Source: Sorangium cellulosum So0157-2
GTDB taxonomy: Bacteria; Myxococcota_A; Polyangia; Polyangiales; Polyangiaceae
NCBI RefSeq assembly: GCF_000418325.1
Contig: NC_021658.1
Coordinates: 1,736,001-1,800,000, forward strand
Length of the DNA stretch: 64,000 nt
Direction: 5' to 3'
Made by a program: the position numbers and the translations under genes. Positions 16,921 to 25,634 of the stretch are shown piece by piece. Positions within the stretch are counted from its first letter, which is position 1; every line of letters starts with the position of its first letter. The notes beneath the pieces are model-generated. The model did not search any database, had not been told where the DNA came from, and was given only the letters and a program-made list of their open reading frames with translations.

Positions 16921-18285
16921 TCACACCCTCTCCCCGCCGCCAGCGCCGAGGACGCCGTCATCGCCGGCGCCGGCGCCGCCGCTCCCTTCCGCCACCATCC
17001 GCTCCTCCACCCAGCGGAGCTCCCGCGCCACCGCCTCGACCACGCCGCCGCGCCGCTGATCCTCCGGCAGGACATCCCAGGTATAGGTCTCCACCTCGAG
17101 GTGCTGCGTCGCGGGCACCTGCCCGAGGTGCGCCAGCAGCGCCGCGAGCTCGGGCTGCGTCGTCGCGAGCGCGCCCTCGAACCCCCGGAAGATCGGCATG
17201 TGGAAGTGGATGCGCCACTCCTCCGGCCACGCCTCCGGCGCCGCCGCGCCCGCGCCCTCGAGCGCGGACAGCGCCTCGGGCAGATCCAGGTAGCGGACCA
17301 GCTCGCCCCCGGCCGCGCCGCCGCGGCGCTCGACCACCTGGTGCAGGTACACGACGTCCTCCGCGTACGCGCGCAGCCGCGCCATCGTCGCCGGATCGCG
17401 CTCCGCCACGCGCGCGCGCAGCCCGGCGCTGATCTGCACCTTGTGCACGCCGACGCCCGCCGCGCGGAGCGCCGCGAGCGACGCCGGCGCGTCCTCGAAC
17501 TCGACCGCCATGTGGCACGCGTCGAAGCAGAGGCCGAGGTGCTCGCGGAGCGCCTCCTCCGCGGCCGAGAGGCTCATCCCGGAGAGCGCCGCGAGCTCCC
17601 GCGCCCGCTCCCGCGCGAACACGTGCTCGGTGAAGAAGCCGATCGCCTCGGGCGTCGTCTCGAGGAAGCAATGCGGCTCCGGCTCGAGCGCCAGCGCGAC
17701 GCGCTTGCCCGTGCGGCGGCGGATCTCGACGAGGTGCGCCGCGTGCTGGACCAGCCGCCGCGCCATCGCCTCCGCGTCGTCCCGCCCGCGCACCCGCGGC
17801 CGGAACGCGCCGGGCACGGTGCTGACGCTGCCCATCAGGCCCTCCTCGGCCGGCAAGAGCGCGGCGAGGAGCGTCGCCAGGAGATCGCTGTACGCGAGGC
17901 GCTCGTCGGAGAGCCAGTCCGGCAGGTACACGCGCTCCTTCACGGGCGCGCCGTGGAAGCGGCCGTAAGGGAACCCGTTCAGCGTGAACACGTAGAGCCC
18001 GTTCCGCTCGAGAAAGTCGCGGAACGCCTCGAGCTCCGCCGGCGCCGCGAGCTCCGCCGCAGCCCGCGCCGAGAGCCGCAGGCCCACGCCGCAGCGGCGG
18101 CGCTCGCCGGTCCCCGCGCGCGCGGAGCCTCTGCCCTCCGGCGCGCCCTCCCGCCCTCGCGCCGCGCGCGACCAGATCTCGAGCAGGTGCGTCTCCAGGC
18201 TCCGCTTCACCTCGGGCCACGTCTCGCCCGGGTGGATGTTCGTGCAGTAGGTGAGGTGCGGCGCCCCCGCGCACGCGAGCCTCAC
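16921..18285 (-). CDS. eboE: EboE, TIM-barrel (xylose isomerase-like) metabolite-traffic protein
   Basis: A 454-residue TIM-barrel protein. Its opening, LTYCTNIHPGETWPEV, and NGLYVFTLNGFPYGRFHG are signature segments of the EboE family. ALALEPEPHCFLETTPEA and LCFDACHMAVEFED hold Glu/His/Asp residues positioned like those of sugar-isomerase metal sites, and WRIHFHMPIF another His pair. A Gly/Arg-rich insertion at about residues 40-70 looks like a disordered loop. The start GTG (18285) overlaps the eboD stop in a GTGA arrangement, and the stop overlaps the possible GTG start of eboC, so translation is tightly coupled. The enzymatic reaction has not been defined for the family. The cluster was implicated in scytonemin-precursor transport in Nostoc. 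Confidence 0.9.
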   Translation of the reverse strand: MRLACAGAPHLTYCTNIHPGETWPEVKRSLETHLLEIWSRAARGREGAPEGRGSARAGTGERRRCGVGLRLSARAAAELAAPAELEAFRDFLERNGLYVFTLNGFPYGRFHGAPVKERVYLPDWLSDERLAYSDLLATLLAALLPAEEGLMGSVSTVPGAFRPRVRGRDDAEAMARRLVQHAAHLVEIRRRTGKRVALALEPEPHCFLETTPEAIGFFTEHVFARERARELAALSGMSLSAAEEALREHLGLCFDACHMAVEFEDAPASLAALRAAGVGVHKVQISAGLRARVAERDPATMARLRAYAEDVVYLHQVVERRGGAAGGELVRYLDLPEALSALEGAGAAAPEAWPEEWRIHFHMPIFRGFEGALATTQPELAALLAHLGQVPATQHLEVETYTWDVLPEDQRRGGVVEAVARELRWVEERMVAEGSGGAGAGDDGVLGAGGGERV

Positions 18286-19502
18286 GACCGCGCCGCCCCG
18301 GCCGCGCCGGCCGCCGCGAGCGCGCCCCGCCGCCCGGCGCGCTCGCGGAGCCGCGCGATCGCCGCGACGATGTGCCGCTCGTCCATCGCGTGCACCTCGC
18401 GCGCGCGCCCCACGTCCTCGAGGAGCGTCACCGTGAGCTCGCCGCCGAGGTGCTCGCGGAACTCGTCCAGCCCGTCGAGCACGCAGAGCCGCTCGCCCCG
18501 CTCGCCGCCCGGCCGGGCGAGCGCCAGCGCGTCGTCCCACAGCGCGAAGCCGAGCGCCTCGAGCGTCGAGACCACCGCGGCCGACGTCGCCTCGCTGCAG
18601 AGGCCGGCGAGCTCCGCGTACAGCGTGTCGATCGCGATGCCGATGGCGACCGCCTCGCCGTGACGGAGCCGGTGCCTCGTGAGCGACTCGAGCTTGTGCG
18701 CGGCCCAGTGCCCGAAATCGAGCGGCCGCGCGCTCCCGAGCTCGAACGGATCGCCCGCGGTCGCGATGTGCTGGAGGTGGATCTCCGCCGAGCGGCGCAC
18801 GAGCTCCGCGAGCGGCGCGAGCGCGCCCGACGCGAGCGCGGGGGCGCGCTCCGACAGCCACGAGAACAGCCTCGCGTCCCGGATCAGCGCGACCTTCACC
18901 GCCTCGGCCATCCCGGCCACCTTGTCGCGCAGGGGCAGCGTCTCCAGGAAGCGCGGGTCGATCATCACCGCGAACGGCGGGGCGAACGTGCCGAGCAGGT
19001 TCTTCTTCCCGAACGCGTTGACGCCGTTCTTCACGCCCACGCCGGAGTCGGCCTGCGCGAGCACCGTGGTCGGGACGCGCACGACCCGCACGCCGCGGTG
19101 CACCGTCGCCGCCGCGTAGCCGGCCATGTCGAGCACCGCGCCCCCGCCGACGATCATCACGAACGACTGCCGATCCATCCCGAGCGCGTCGAGCGTCGCC
19201 TGCAGCGCCGCCGTCGCCGCGGCGTCGTTCTTCGCCGCCTCGCCGCCGGGCACCACGATGGGATCGGCCGCGAGCGCGAGCCTGTCCGCGTGCGCGCCCA
19301 CGTACCGCGCGATGTCCTCCGCGAGCGACGGCCACGCCGCGGCGACGCCGCCGTCGATCACCGGCAGCACGCGGTGGCGCCGGCGCGGCTCCTTCGAGGC
19401 GATGGCGGACGCGAGATCGCCGTTCTCCGGCGAAAAGACGCCGTCCGTGAGGTAGACGGGGTACTCGAAGGGGACGGCGATCCGTTGGACGTGAAGCAGC
19501 AT
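18282..19502 (-). CDS. eboD: EboD, 3-dehydroquinate-synthase-like sugar phosphate cyclase
   Basis: A 406-residue member of the AroB/2-epi-5-epi-valiolone-synthase superfamily. NAD-binding is shown by VGGGAVLDMAGYAA (GGG at 119-121). The metal-site acids and His are in GMAEAVKVALIRD (Glu200), DFGHW (His265) and LRHGEAVAIG (His281). Lys-rich KNGVNAFGKKN corresponds to the substrate-phosphate-binding element. It probably cyclises a sugar phosphate; the exact substrate of EboD is unsettled. A C-terminal Ala/Gly/Arg-rich tail extends past the fold. It is the first gene of the eboD-E-C operon. The upstream 245 bp is shared with the divergent exopolysaccharide operon and holds the promoters of both. 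Confidence 0.9.
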   Translation of the reverse strand: MLLHVQRIAVPFEYPVYLTDGVFSPENGDLASAIASKEPRRRHRVLPVIDGGVAAAWPSLAEDIARYVGAHADRLALAADPIVVPGGEAAKNDAAATAALQATLDALGMDRQSFVMIVGGGAVLDMAGYAAATVHRGVRVVRVPTTVLAQADSGVGVKNGVNAFGKKNLLGTFAPPFAVMIDPRFLETLPLRDKVAGMAEAVKVALIRDARLFSWLSERAPALASGALAPLAELVRRSAEIHLQHIATAGDPFELGSARPLDFGHWAAHKLESLTRHRLRHGEAVAIGIAIDTLYAELAGLCSEATSAAVVSTLEALGFALWDDALALARPGGERGERLCVLDGLDEFREHLGGELTVTLLEDVGRAREVHAMDERHIVAAIARLRERAGRRGALAAAGAAGAARS

Positions 19503-19747
19503 CAGAGCCGAGCTTTCAGAGCGGCCATCGGGCCGTCAAGGTCGTTCCGCGCGGGGATCCCGCGCCCTGCCGCAGGATGAAAACTTCCCCTTGGCGGCGG
19601 ACGGCCTTCCTGCAATGCTGGCCCCGCTCGTGAGCTGCGCGGCCCTACGGCCGCGATCGCCTCGTGATCGCAACCCTGTACTGCCTGACATCCTCCTCAA
19701 TGCAGACGCCCATGGAAGGCACAGCCCGTCCCACGAAACGGTCCTTC

Positions 19748-20359
19748 ATGAGAGGAGTGCTTTTGACAGCAGCGGCGGCCCTCGCGCTCGCCGCGCTCTC
19801 GGCCGGGTGCGCGCCCACGTACGTCTACAACCCGGCGAACTACGCGAAGGAGTACGATCCGCGCAAGCACGAGTACGTGATCGGCGTGGGCGACCAGATC
19901 CGGGTCAACGTGTGGCGCATGGCCGACCTGTCGAGCGAGGCGCTGGTCAGGGCCGACGGGTACATCACGATGCCGCTCATCGGCGACGTCTACGTCTCCG
20001 GCAGGACGCCGACCCAGGTGCGCGAGGAGCTGAAGAAGCGGCTCTCCGAGTTCGTGAAGGACGAGACGGCCGTGATCACCGTCGCCGTGACCGGGATCAA
20101 CAGCTACCGGTTCGTGGTCAGCGGCAACGTCGCGCGCGCCGGCATCTTCAACGCGAACTACTTCGTCTCCGTCTCCGAGGCGCTCGCGATGGCCGGCGGC
20201 CCGAACCAGTTCGCCTCGACCGATCAGATCCTGCTCATCCGCATGGATAGCCCGGGCAAATACCGGCACATCCCCATCAACTACGACGATATCGCCTCGC
20301 GCAAGCGGCCCGAGCAGGATCTCGTGCTCAAGGCGGGCGATACCGTCTTCGTGCCCTGA
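19748..20359 (+). CDS. Short periplasmic OPX (Wza-like) polysaccharide export lipoprotein
   Basis: About 203 residues with signal peptide and lipobox LSAGC (Cys21 counted from 19748). The mature part of about 180 residues holds a poly-export (PES) domain (VIGVGDQIRVNVWRM, YITMPLIGDVYVSG, REELKKRLSEFV) and one SLBB-like domain (FVVSGNVARAGIF, SVSEALAMAGGPNQF). It ends at LVLKAGDTVFVP without the extra SLBB domains and C-terminal amphipathic helix that let E. coli Wza span the outer membrane. This is the length and layout of periplasm-only OPX proteins that work with a separate beta-barrel porin. In-frame ATGs at 19700 and 19712 are possible; the signal-peptide logic favours 19748. The stop is 2 bp from wzx. 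Confidence 0.88.
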   Translation: MRGVLLTAAAALALAALSAGCAPTYVYNPANYAKEYDPRKHEYVIGVGDQIRVNVWRMADLSSEALVRADGYITMPLIGDVYVSGRTPTQVREELKKRLSEFVKDETAVITVAVTGINSYRFVVSGNVARAGIFNANYFVSVSEALAMAGGPNQFASTDQILLIRMDSPGKYRHIPINYDDIASRKRPEQDLVLKAGDTVFVP

Positions 20360-20361
20360 TC

Positions 20362-21843
20362 GTGGCCGGCTCCTCCGCGCTCGCCCGCAAGGCCGTCCTC
20401 GGCGCGGTCTGGACGATCGCGACCGGGCTCGGCTCGCGCGTCATCGGGCTGATTGGCACCCTCGTCCTCACCCGGTTCATCGCGCCGGACGTGTACGGCG
20501 AGGTCTCGGCCGCGTCCGTCGTCATCATGACGGCGCACTTCGTGTCGAGCCTCGGCATCGGCCAGTACATCGCGTCGCAGCCGCAGCTCGACCGTCAGAC
20601 CGTCTTCAACGCCACAGTCTATTTCCACGTGGCGGGGCTGCTCGCCATCGGCGTCATCTATCTCCTGCGGGAGCCGATCGCGGTGCACCTCGTCGGCGCG
20701 CCCGGGATGCTCGAGTTCATGCCCGGGCTCATCGTCGCGATGCTCATCGATCGGATCTGGTACGTCCCCGATCGCCTGCTCATCCGCGAGATGCGCTTCC
20801 GCAGCGTCAGCCTCCGCAACGCGGCCGGCGAGCTCACCTACACCGCGGCGTCGGTCCTCCTCGCCGTGCGCGGCTGGGGGGGCAACGCCATCGTGGTCGC
20901 GACGCTCCTGCGCGCCGCCGTGCGCGTCGTCACCACGGTCCCGGCGGTGAAGCTCGCCGAGTGGCTGACGCCGAGCCCGCTGTCGCGCGAGAAGGCGCGC
21001 GACCTGTTCGCCTTCGGCATCCCGCTCAACTTCGGGTCTCTGGCGAACTTCGGGGCCTCGAAGTGGGACAACCTCGTCATGATCCGGCTGTTCGGCGAGC
21101 ACGTCGGCGGGCTCTACAACCTCGCGTGGAACCTCGCCGACATCCCGGCCTCCCAGGTCGGCGAGCGCATCGGCGACGTGCTCGTCCCGTCGTTCTCGAA
21201 GCTCGAGCCGGAGCAGCGCAAGGTCGCCCTGGTCCGCGCGCTCACGCTGCTCTCGCTGCTCATCTTCCCGCTCGCCGTCGGCCTCGGCGCGGTCGCCCCG
21301 ACGATCCTCAACGACACGTTCTTCAACGACGCCTGGGAGCCGGCCGGCCCGCTCCTCGCCGTGCTGTCGGCGCTCGGCGTCACCCGCCCGATCGGCTGGG
21401 TCATGTCCTCGTACATGCAGGTCTACGGCCGGACGCGGGCGATCATGGTCCTGGAGTGGCTCAAGGTGGTCGCGATCGTCAGCGGCATCGCGCTGCTCGG
21501 CACGATCGGCGGCGTCCTCTGGGCGTGCGCCGGGGTCGGCGTCGCGTTCGGGGTGCACGCCCTCGGGAGCCTCTGGGTGGTGAAGCGCGCCGACGGCGTG
21601 CCGTACATGCGGCTGCTGCGCCCGCTGGTCCGCCCGCTGGTCGCGTGCGTGCCCATGGTCATTGCTGTGCTCGCCGTCCGATACGCCATACGGCCGCTCG
21701 GCGAGCTGCCCCGCGGCTTCCGCCTCGGCGCCGAGGTCCTCGCGGGCGCGCTGGTCTTCGCCGGCGCCGCGCTGATCATCGCGCGGCAGGCGTCGCGCGA
21801 CTTCCTCCAGCTCGCCCGCGAAGCGGTGCGCCGCCGTCGCTGA
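20362..21843 (+). CDS. wzx: Wzx-type polysaccharide flippase (MOP superfamily)
   Basis: A 493-residue polytopic membrane protein with about 12-14 helices and the polysaccharide-synthase N-terminus VLGAVWTIATGLGSRVIGLI. The internal PLNFGSLANFGASKWDNLVM and NLAWNLADIPASQVGERI segments are typical of oligosaccharide flippases. It should move undecaprenyl-diphosphate-linked repeat units across the inner membrane. The GTG start lies 2 bp after the OPX stop, so the two are co-transcribed. The Arg-rich tail ends in VRRRR. The 184 bp after it, before the dehydrogenase gene, has no obvious terminator. Confidence 0.9.
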   Translation: MAGSSALARKAVLGAVWTIATGLGSRVIGLIGTLVLTRFIAPDVYGEVSAASVVIMTAHFVSSLGIGQYIASQPQLDRQTVFNATVYFHVAGLLAIGVIYLLREPIAVHLVGAPGMLEFMPGLIVAMLIDRIWYVPDRLLIREMRFRSVSLRNAAGELTYTAASVLLAVRGWGGNAIVVATLLRAAVRVVTTVPAVKLAEWLTPSPLSREKARDLFAFGIPLNFGSLANFGASKWDNLVMIRLFGEHVGGLYNLAWNLADIPASQVGERIGDVLVPSFSKLEPEQRKVALVRALTLLSLLIFPLAVGLGAVAPTILNDTFFNDAWEPAGPLLAVLSALGVTRPIGWVMSSYMQVYGRTRAIMVLEWLKVVAIVSGIALLGTIGGVLWACAGVGVAFGVHALGSLWVVKRADGVPYMRLLRPLVRPLVACVPMVIAVLAVRYAIRPLGELPRGFRLGAEVLAGALVFAGAALIIARQASRDFLQLAREAVRRRR

Positions 21844-22027
21844 CGTGTGACGCGCGGTTGCTGGCTGACGGCTGCCGGCCGCGGCCGCCGTCGCTCCACG
21901 GTCGACCGCGGGACCCCTTTCGACAATCGAGCGAAATTTGGGGGCCTGTGGTAGCGTCGGGCCCCTCTCTTCAACATGGGTCGGGATCCGCGTGGCGGCT
22001 CCCTTCCACCACTGGAGATCAAAGGAA

Positions 22028-23362
22028 ATGGCAGAGACGCATCCCGCCGCGGTCGAGAGTCTCCTGGCGAAGATCAACTCGCGCGAAGCCCAGGTGGGCA
22101 TCATCGGCATGGGCTATGTCGGCCTGCCGCTGGCGCTCACGTTCATCGAGAAGGGCTTCCGCGTGCTGGGCTTCGACGTCGACCCCGAGAAGGTCACCGC
22201 GCTCAGCGAGGGGAAGAGCTACATCAAGCACCTCGATCCCTCGCGCGTCGCGGCGGCATCCAAGACGGGTCGGTTCGAGGCGACGGCGGACTTCGGCCGG
22301 CTGAACGAGCCCGACGCCATCCTCATCTGCGTCCCCACCCCGCTGACCGCCCAGCGGGAGCCCGACATGAGCTACGTCGTCATCTCGGCCCAGAAGATCA
22401 AGGAGCGGCTGCGGAAGGGGCAGCTCGTCGTCCTCGAGTCGACGACGTACCCCGGCACCACCGACGAGCTGGTCAAGGGCATCCTCGAGCAATCAGGCCT
22501 CCGCATGGGCGACGATTTCTACCTCGCCTTCTCGCCCGAGCGCGAGGACCCGGGCAACCGCGATCACAGCACCGCGACCATCCCGAAGGTCGTCGGCGGC
22601 GTCGATCGCGCGTCGCTGGTCCTCTCGCAGGCGCTGTACTCCCAGGCGATCGCGCGCACCGTGGCCGTGTCGTCGGCGCGCGCGGCCGAGGCGGCGAAGC
22701 TCACCGAGAACATCTTCCGGGCCATCAACATCGCCCTCGTGAACGAGCTCAAGGTCGTCTACGACGCCATGGGCATCGACGTCTGGGAGGTGCTCGACGC
22801 CGCCTCGACCAAGCCGTTCGGCTTCATGCGGTTCAACCCGGGCCCGGGCTGGGGCGGCCACTGCATCCCGCTCGATCCGTTCTACCTCGCCTGGAAGGCG
22901 CGCGAGTTCGGCGTGTCCACGAAGTTCATCGAGCTCGCGGGCGAGGTGAACGTCGAGATGCCGCACTACGTCGTCAACAAGCTCCAGCTCGGGCTGAACG
23001 AGCGCGGCAAGCCGATGAAGGGCACGAAGGTCCTGCTCCTCGGCGTCGCCTACAAGAAGGACATCGACGATCCGCGCGAGAGCCCCGCGTTCGAGATCAT
23101 CGAGCTCCTGCGCCGTCTCGGCGCCGTGCTCAGCTACCACGACCCGCACGTGCCCAAGCTGCCGCGCATGCGCACCTGGCCGCACCTGCCGGAGCTCTCG
23201 TCGGTGCCCCTCAACGAGGCCACCCTCAAGAGCCACGACGCGGTCATGGTCGTCACCGATCACTCCGTGATCGATTACGACTTCGTGCTCAACCACGCCG
23301 CCCTGATCGTCGACGCCCGCGGCGTCTACCGCAACGTGCACCCCAAGGTGATCAAGGCCTAG
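22028..23362 (+). CDS. UDP-sugar 6-dehydrogenase (WbpA/WecC-like)
   Basis: A 444-residue nucleotide-sugar dehydrogenase. Its parts are an N-terminal Rossmann motif GIIGMGYVGLPLALTF (GxGxxG), the central LTENIFRAINIALVNELK helix, the catalytic cysteine in GWGGHCIPLDPFYL, and a second Rossmann-like domain (VLLLGVAYKKDIDDPRESP). The HCIPLDPFYL version of the active site is closer to UDP-GlcNAc/UDP-ManNAc dehydrogenases (WbpA, WecC) than to UDP-glucose dehydrogenase. It likely makes a UDP-HexNAc uronic acid for the exopolysaccharide repeat unit, though UDP-glucose cannot be excluded. ATG 22028 has AAGGA and, further up, GGAG. No signal; cytoplasmic. Confidence 0.9.
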   Translation: MAETHPAAVESLLAKINSREAQVGIIGMGYVGLPLALTFIEKGFRVLGFDVDPEKVTALSEGKSYIKHLDPSRVAAASKTGRFEATADFGRLNEPDAILICVPTPLTAQREPDMSYVVISAQKIKERLRKGQLVVLESTTYPGTTDELVKGILEQSGLRMGDDFYLAFSPEREDPGNRDHSTATIPKVVGGVDRASLVLSQALYSQAIARTVAVSSARAAEAAKLTENIFRAINIALVNELKVVYDAMGIDVWEVLDAASTKPFGFMRFNPGPGWGGHCIPLDPFYLAWKAREFGVSTKFIELAGEVNVEMPHYVVNKLQLGLNERGKPMKGTKVLLLGVAYKKDIDDPRESPAFEIIELLRRLGAVLSYHDPHVPKLPRMRTWPHLPELSSVPLNEATLKSHDAVMVVTDHSVIDYDFVLNHAALIVDARGVYRNVHPKVIKA

Positions 23363-23520
23363 CCGAGGACGCCCCGAGCGGGACGTGCCGGCGGGTGCGG
23401 CGGTTTGGTGACCGGGCACCCATCGGCGGCGTCCATGCCGCCTCGCCCGCCCGCGCCGCGGCGTGTCGCAAAGCGCCCGCGCTGTGGGCGCCGCGGCGCG
23501 GAGACGCTCGCGGGCGCCCG

Positions 23521-23550
23521 CGAACGCCTACGAACGCCTACGAACGCCTG
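23521..23550. repeat. Three tandem CGAACGCCTA decamers
   Basis: Three near-exact 10-bp direct repeats lie in the 287-bp gap between the UDP-sugar dehydrogenase and the FHA-PP2C gene, about 100 bp upstream of the latter. Helical-turn spacing would place them on one face of the DNA. They could be binding sites for a regulator of the phosphatase gene, but no known motif is recognised. Confidence 0.6.
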
Positions 23551-23649
23551 AACAACGGCCTTTACGTACGCGGATCTCGCCGCGCTCGCGAAATCGCGAG
23601 CATCCCCTTGATGTCAGGGCGCCGGTTCGGTACCCATCGAAGACGGTCC

Positions 23650-25383
23650 ATGTCCACGCCGCCGCCCATGGTCGGGCCAGGTCGAACGATGTCGCCTGCA
23701 GATGAGAACCTGGGCCCTGCGCCGTCGAGCTCGGATTGGAAGGGCCACCTGGAGATCCGGCTCGGCGATCTCCCGGGGACGCGGCGGCCGCTGACCGAGT
23801 CGCACATCGTCATCGGCAGGGCGCCGGGCGTGCAGCTCACGCTCGACCACTACACGGTCTCCCGGCGCCACGCGGAGCTCTTCTGCGATCCGTTCGGACG
23901 GTGGTGGATCCGCGACCTCGGCAGCACCAACGGCACGCTCGTCAACGACGAGCGGATCAACGAGAAGGTGCTGAAGCCGGGGGATCGCATCGGGATCGGC
24001 GACTACATCCTCGAGTTCCAGCTCACGGCGCGCGCCCCCCGCGTGCCGCTCGATCCGGGCGGGCTCCATTTCGAGGAGGACAAACCGACCGCGATCCGCA
24101 AGCTCGGCGAGCTCGACCCGCCGCGGATCGCCGCGAAGCACCTGTTCACCCTGATGGACCTGTCGCGGCGGCTCCTCAGCATCGAGGACGCCACGGACCG
24201 GTTCGACGCGCTCTGCCAGCTGATGGTCCGGGAGGACTTCCACGGCAGCATGGCGCTCGCGCTGCGGCTCCGGCAGAACGGCGCGCTCACGATCCTGTCC
24301 GGGCCGCACCGCCCGTTCCAGTCGCTCCGGCGCGAGGACTCGGTCGCCCCGCCGTACATCTCGCGCCGCGTGCTCGCGGCCGTTCAGGACACGCGCGAGC
24401 CGGTGCTCGCCGGCAACCTGGTGAGCGACAGCGCCACGGTCGAGCTCACGATGTCGCGCGACGTCATGGCGCTCTGGGTCGTCGCCTGCCCGCTGCGCGT
24501 CGAAGAGCAGCTGATGAACCTGCTCTACGTGACCCTGCCGCCCGACTTCGGCAGCGTCGAGTGGCTCGGGCTCATCGCGCTCGCGGCGGAGGTCTACCAG
24601 CAGGCCGAGTCGGCGTGGGAGGCGCGGCGCCACGCGCAGGCGCACGCGGCGATCGAGCGCGAGCTCGAGATGGCGCACCAGATCCAGCGGACGTTCGTCC
24701 CGAAGCGGCTGGAGTTCAAGGCGCTCGACGTGGCGCTCGGCTTCGAGCCGTGCCGGTGGGTCGGCGGCGACTACGTGGACATCGTCCCGATGCCCGACGG
24801 CCGGCTGATGCTCGCGGTGGCGGACGTCTGCGGCAAGGGGCTCCAGGCCGCGCTCATCGGGTCGAGCGTTCACACGATGGTGCGGGCCACGGTCGACGCG
24901 GGCCGCGGCATCACGGGCATGATGGACCGGCTGAACGCCTACCTCTGCGAGTACCTGCCCGAGCAGTCGTTCGTGACGATGGTGGCCGTCGCCCTGGACC
25001 CGGCGACGGGCCGCATGGAGTGCGTCAACGCGGGGCACCCGCCGGCGCTGGTGGCGACCGCGGAGGGCGGCCTGCGGCACCTCCAGGCGGCGGTCAACCC
25101 GGCGCTCGGGATCGGGCCGGTGCCCATGGAGGCGCACCAGAGCGTGCTCGCGCCGGGCGAGGTGCTCGCGATGTACACGGACGGGCTCACCGAGCTGCGC
25201 AACTCGTCGAAGCAGATGCTCGGGCTGCACGCGCTCGGCACCGGCTTCGCCAAGCTGTGCGCGGCGAGCGCGGGGCGGCCGGTGGCGTCGATCGCCGACA
25301 AGCTCACGCAGATGCTCGAGGAGTTCCGCGGGGACCAGCTGCCCGAGGACGACAGGGCGTTCCTGCTCGCGCGGCGTACCTGA
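23650..25383 (+). CDS. FHA-GAF-like-PP2C serine phosphatase (RsbU/SpoIIE type)
   Basis: A 577-residue cytoplasmic regulator. An N-terminal FHA domain (about 33-125) carries the phosphothreonine-binding residues IGRA, SRRHAEL and GSTNGT. A GAF-like domain (about 140-315) follows, then a helical linker EREMAHQIQRTF-like (ERELEMAHQIQRTFVPKRLE). The C-terminal PP2C domain (about 345-575) has metal-binding WVGGDYVDI, AVADVCGKG, VNAGHPPAL and MYTDGLTEL. RsbU/SpoIIE phosphatases dephosphorylate a STAS antagonist; the STAS and HATPase partners are encoded 5-6 kb away in the same locus. FHA suggests input from a Ser/Thr kinase. ATG 23650 is preferred; ATG 23611 and internal ATGs exist and the ribosome-binding site is weak. 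Confidence 0.9.
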   Translation: MSTPPPMVGPGRTMSPADENLGPAPSSSDWKGHLEIRLGDLPGTRRPLTESHIVIGRAPGVQLTLDHYTVSRRHAELFCDPFGRWWIRDLGSTNGTLVNDERINEKVLKPGDRIGIGDYILEFQLTARAPRVPLDPGGLHFEEDKPTAIRKLGELDPPRIAAKHLFTLMDLSRRLLSIEDATDRFDALCQLMVREDFHGSMALALRLRQNGALTILSGPHRPFQSLRREDSVAPPYISRRVLAAVQDTREPVLAGNLVSDSATVELTMSRDVMALWVVACPLRVEEQLMNLLYVTLPPDFGSVEWLGLIALAAEVYQQAESAWEARRHAQAHAAIERELEMAHQIQRTFVPKRLEFKALDVALGFEPCRWVGGDYVDIVPMPDGRLMLAVADVCGKGLQAALIGSSVHTMVRATVDAGRGITGMMDRLNAYLCEYLPEQSFVTMVAVALDPATGRMECVNAGHPPALVATAEGGLRHLQAAVNPALGIGPVPMEAHQSVLAPGEVLAMYTDGLTELRNSSKQMLGLHALGTGFAKLCAASAGRPVASIADKLTQMLEEFRGDQLPEDDRAFLLARRT

Positions 25384-25512
25384 GGCCTCGCCGAGCTGCC
25401 CGGCCCCCGGGGAGGGGGCCTACGGTGGGCGCGGGGCCGGGGACGAGCGTCGGCGACGCGGGCGCGGGGGAGAACTCCCGCCAGGGATCTGCCTCGCGAG
25501 CGCAGAGAAACA

Positions 25513-25589
25513 AACGCAAAGGCGCAAAGGCGCAAAGACGCAAAAAAGATTTGTAGTTTTGCGCCTTTGCGTCTTTGCGCCTTTGCGTT
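25513..25589. terminator. Long hairpin built of CGCAAAGG octamers
   Basis: Left arm 25513-25545 is a run of four octamers of the type CGCAAAGG. The right arm 25557-25589 is its near-perfect reverse complement (two mismatches), giving a stem of about 33 bp and an AT-rich 11-nt loop. It lies between the convergent PP2C and beta-barrel stops (25383, 25635) and is strikingly AT-richer than its surroundings. It may act as a two-way terminator; the octamer-based palindrome also resembles dispersed repeats seen in many bacterial genomes. Confidence 0.75.
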
Positions 25590-25634
25590 GAACTCTCTCT
25601 CCGGATCCCTGGCCGGACATCTGGCGGGCGGAAA

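Noticed and set aside
16921..19335. N-terminal extension of eboE across eboD
   Set aside because: This frame overlaps eboD on the same strand; a GTG overlapping the eboD stop gives the family N-terminus.
21976..23649. Upstream extension of the FHA-PP2C frame
   Set aside because: It overlaps the dehydrogenase gene in another frame and is Arg/Pro/Gly-rich; the real protein starts near 23650.
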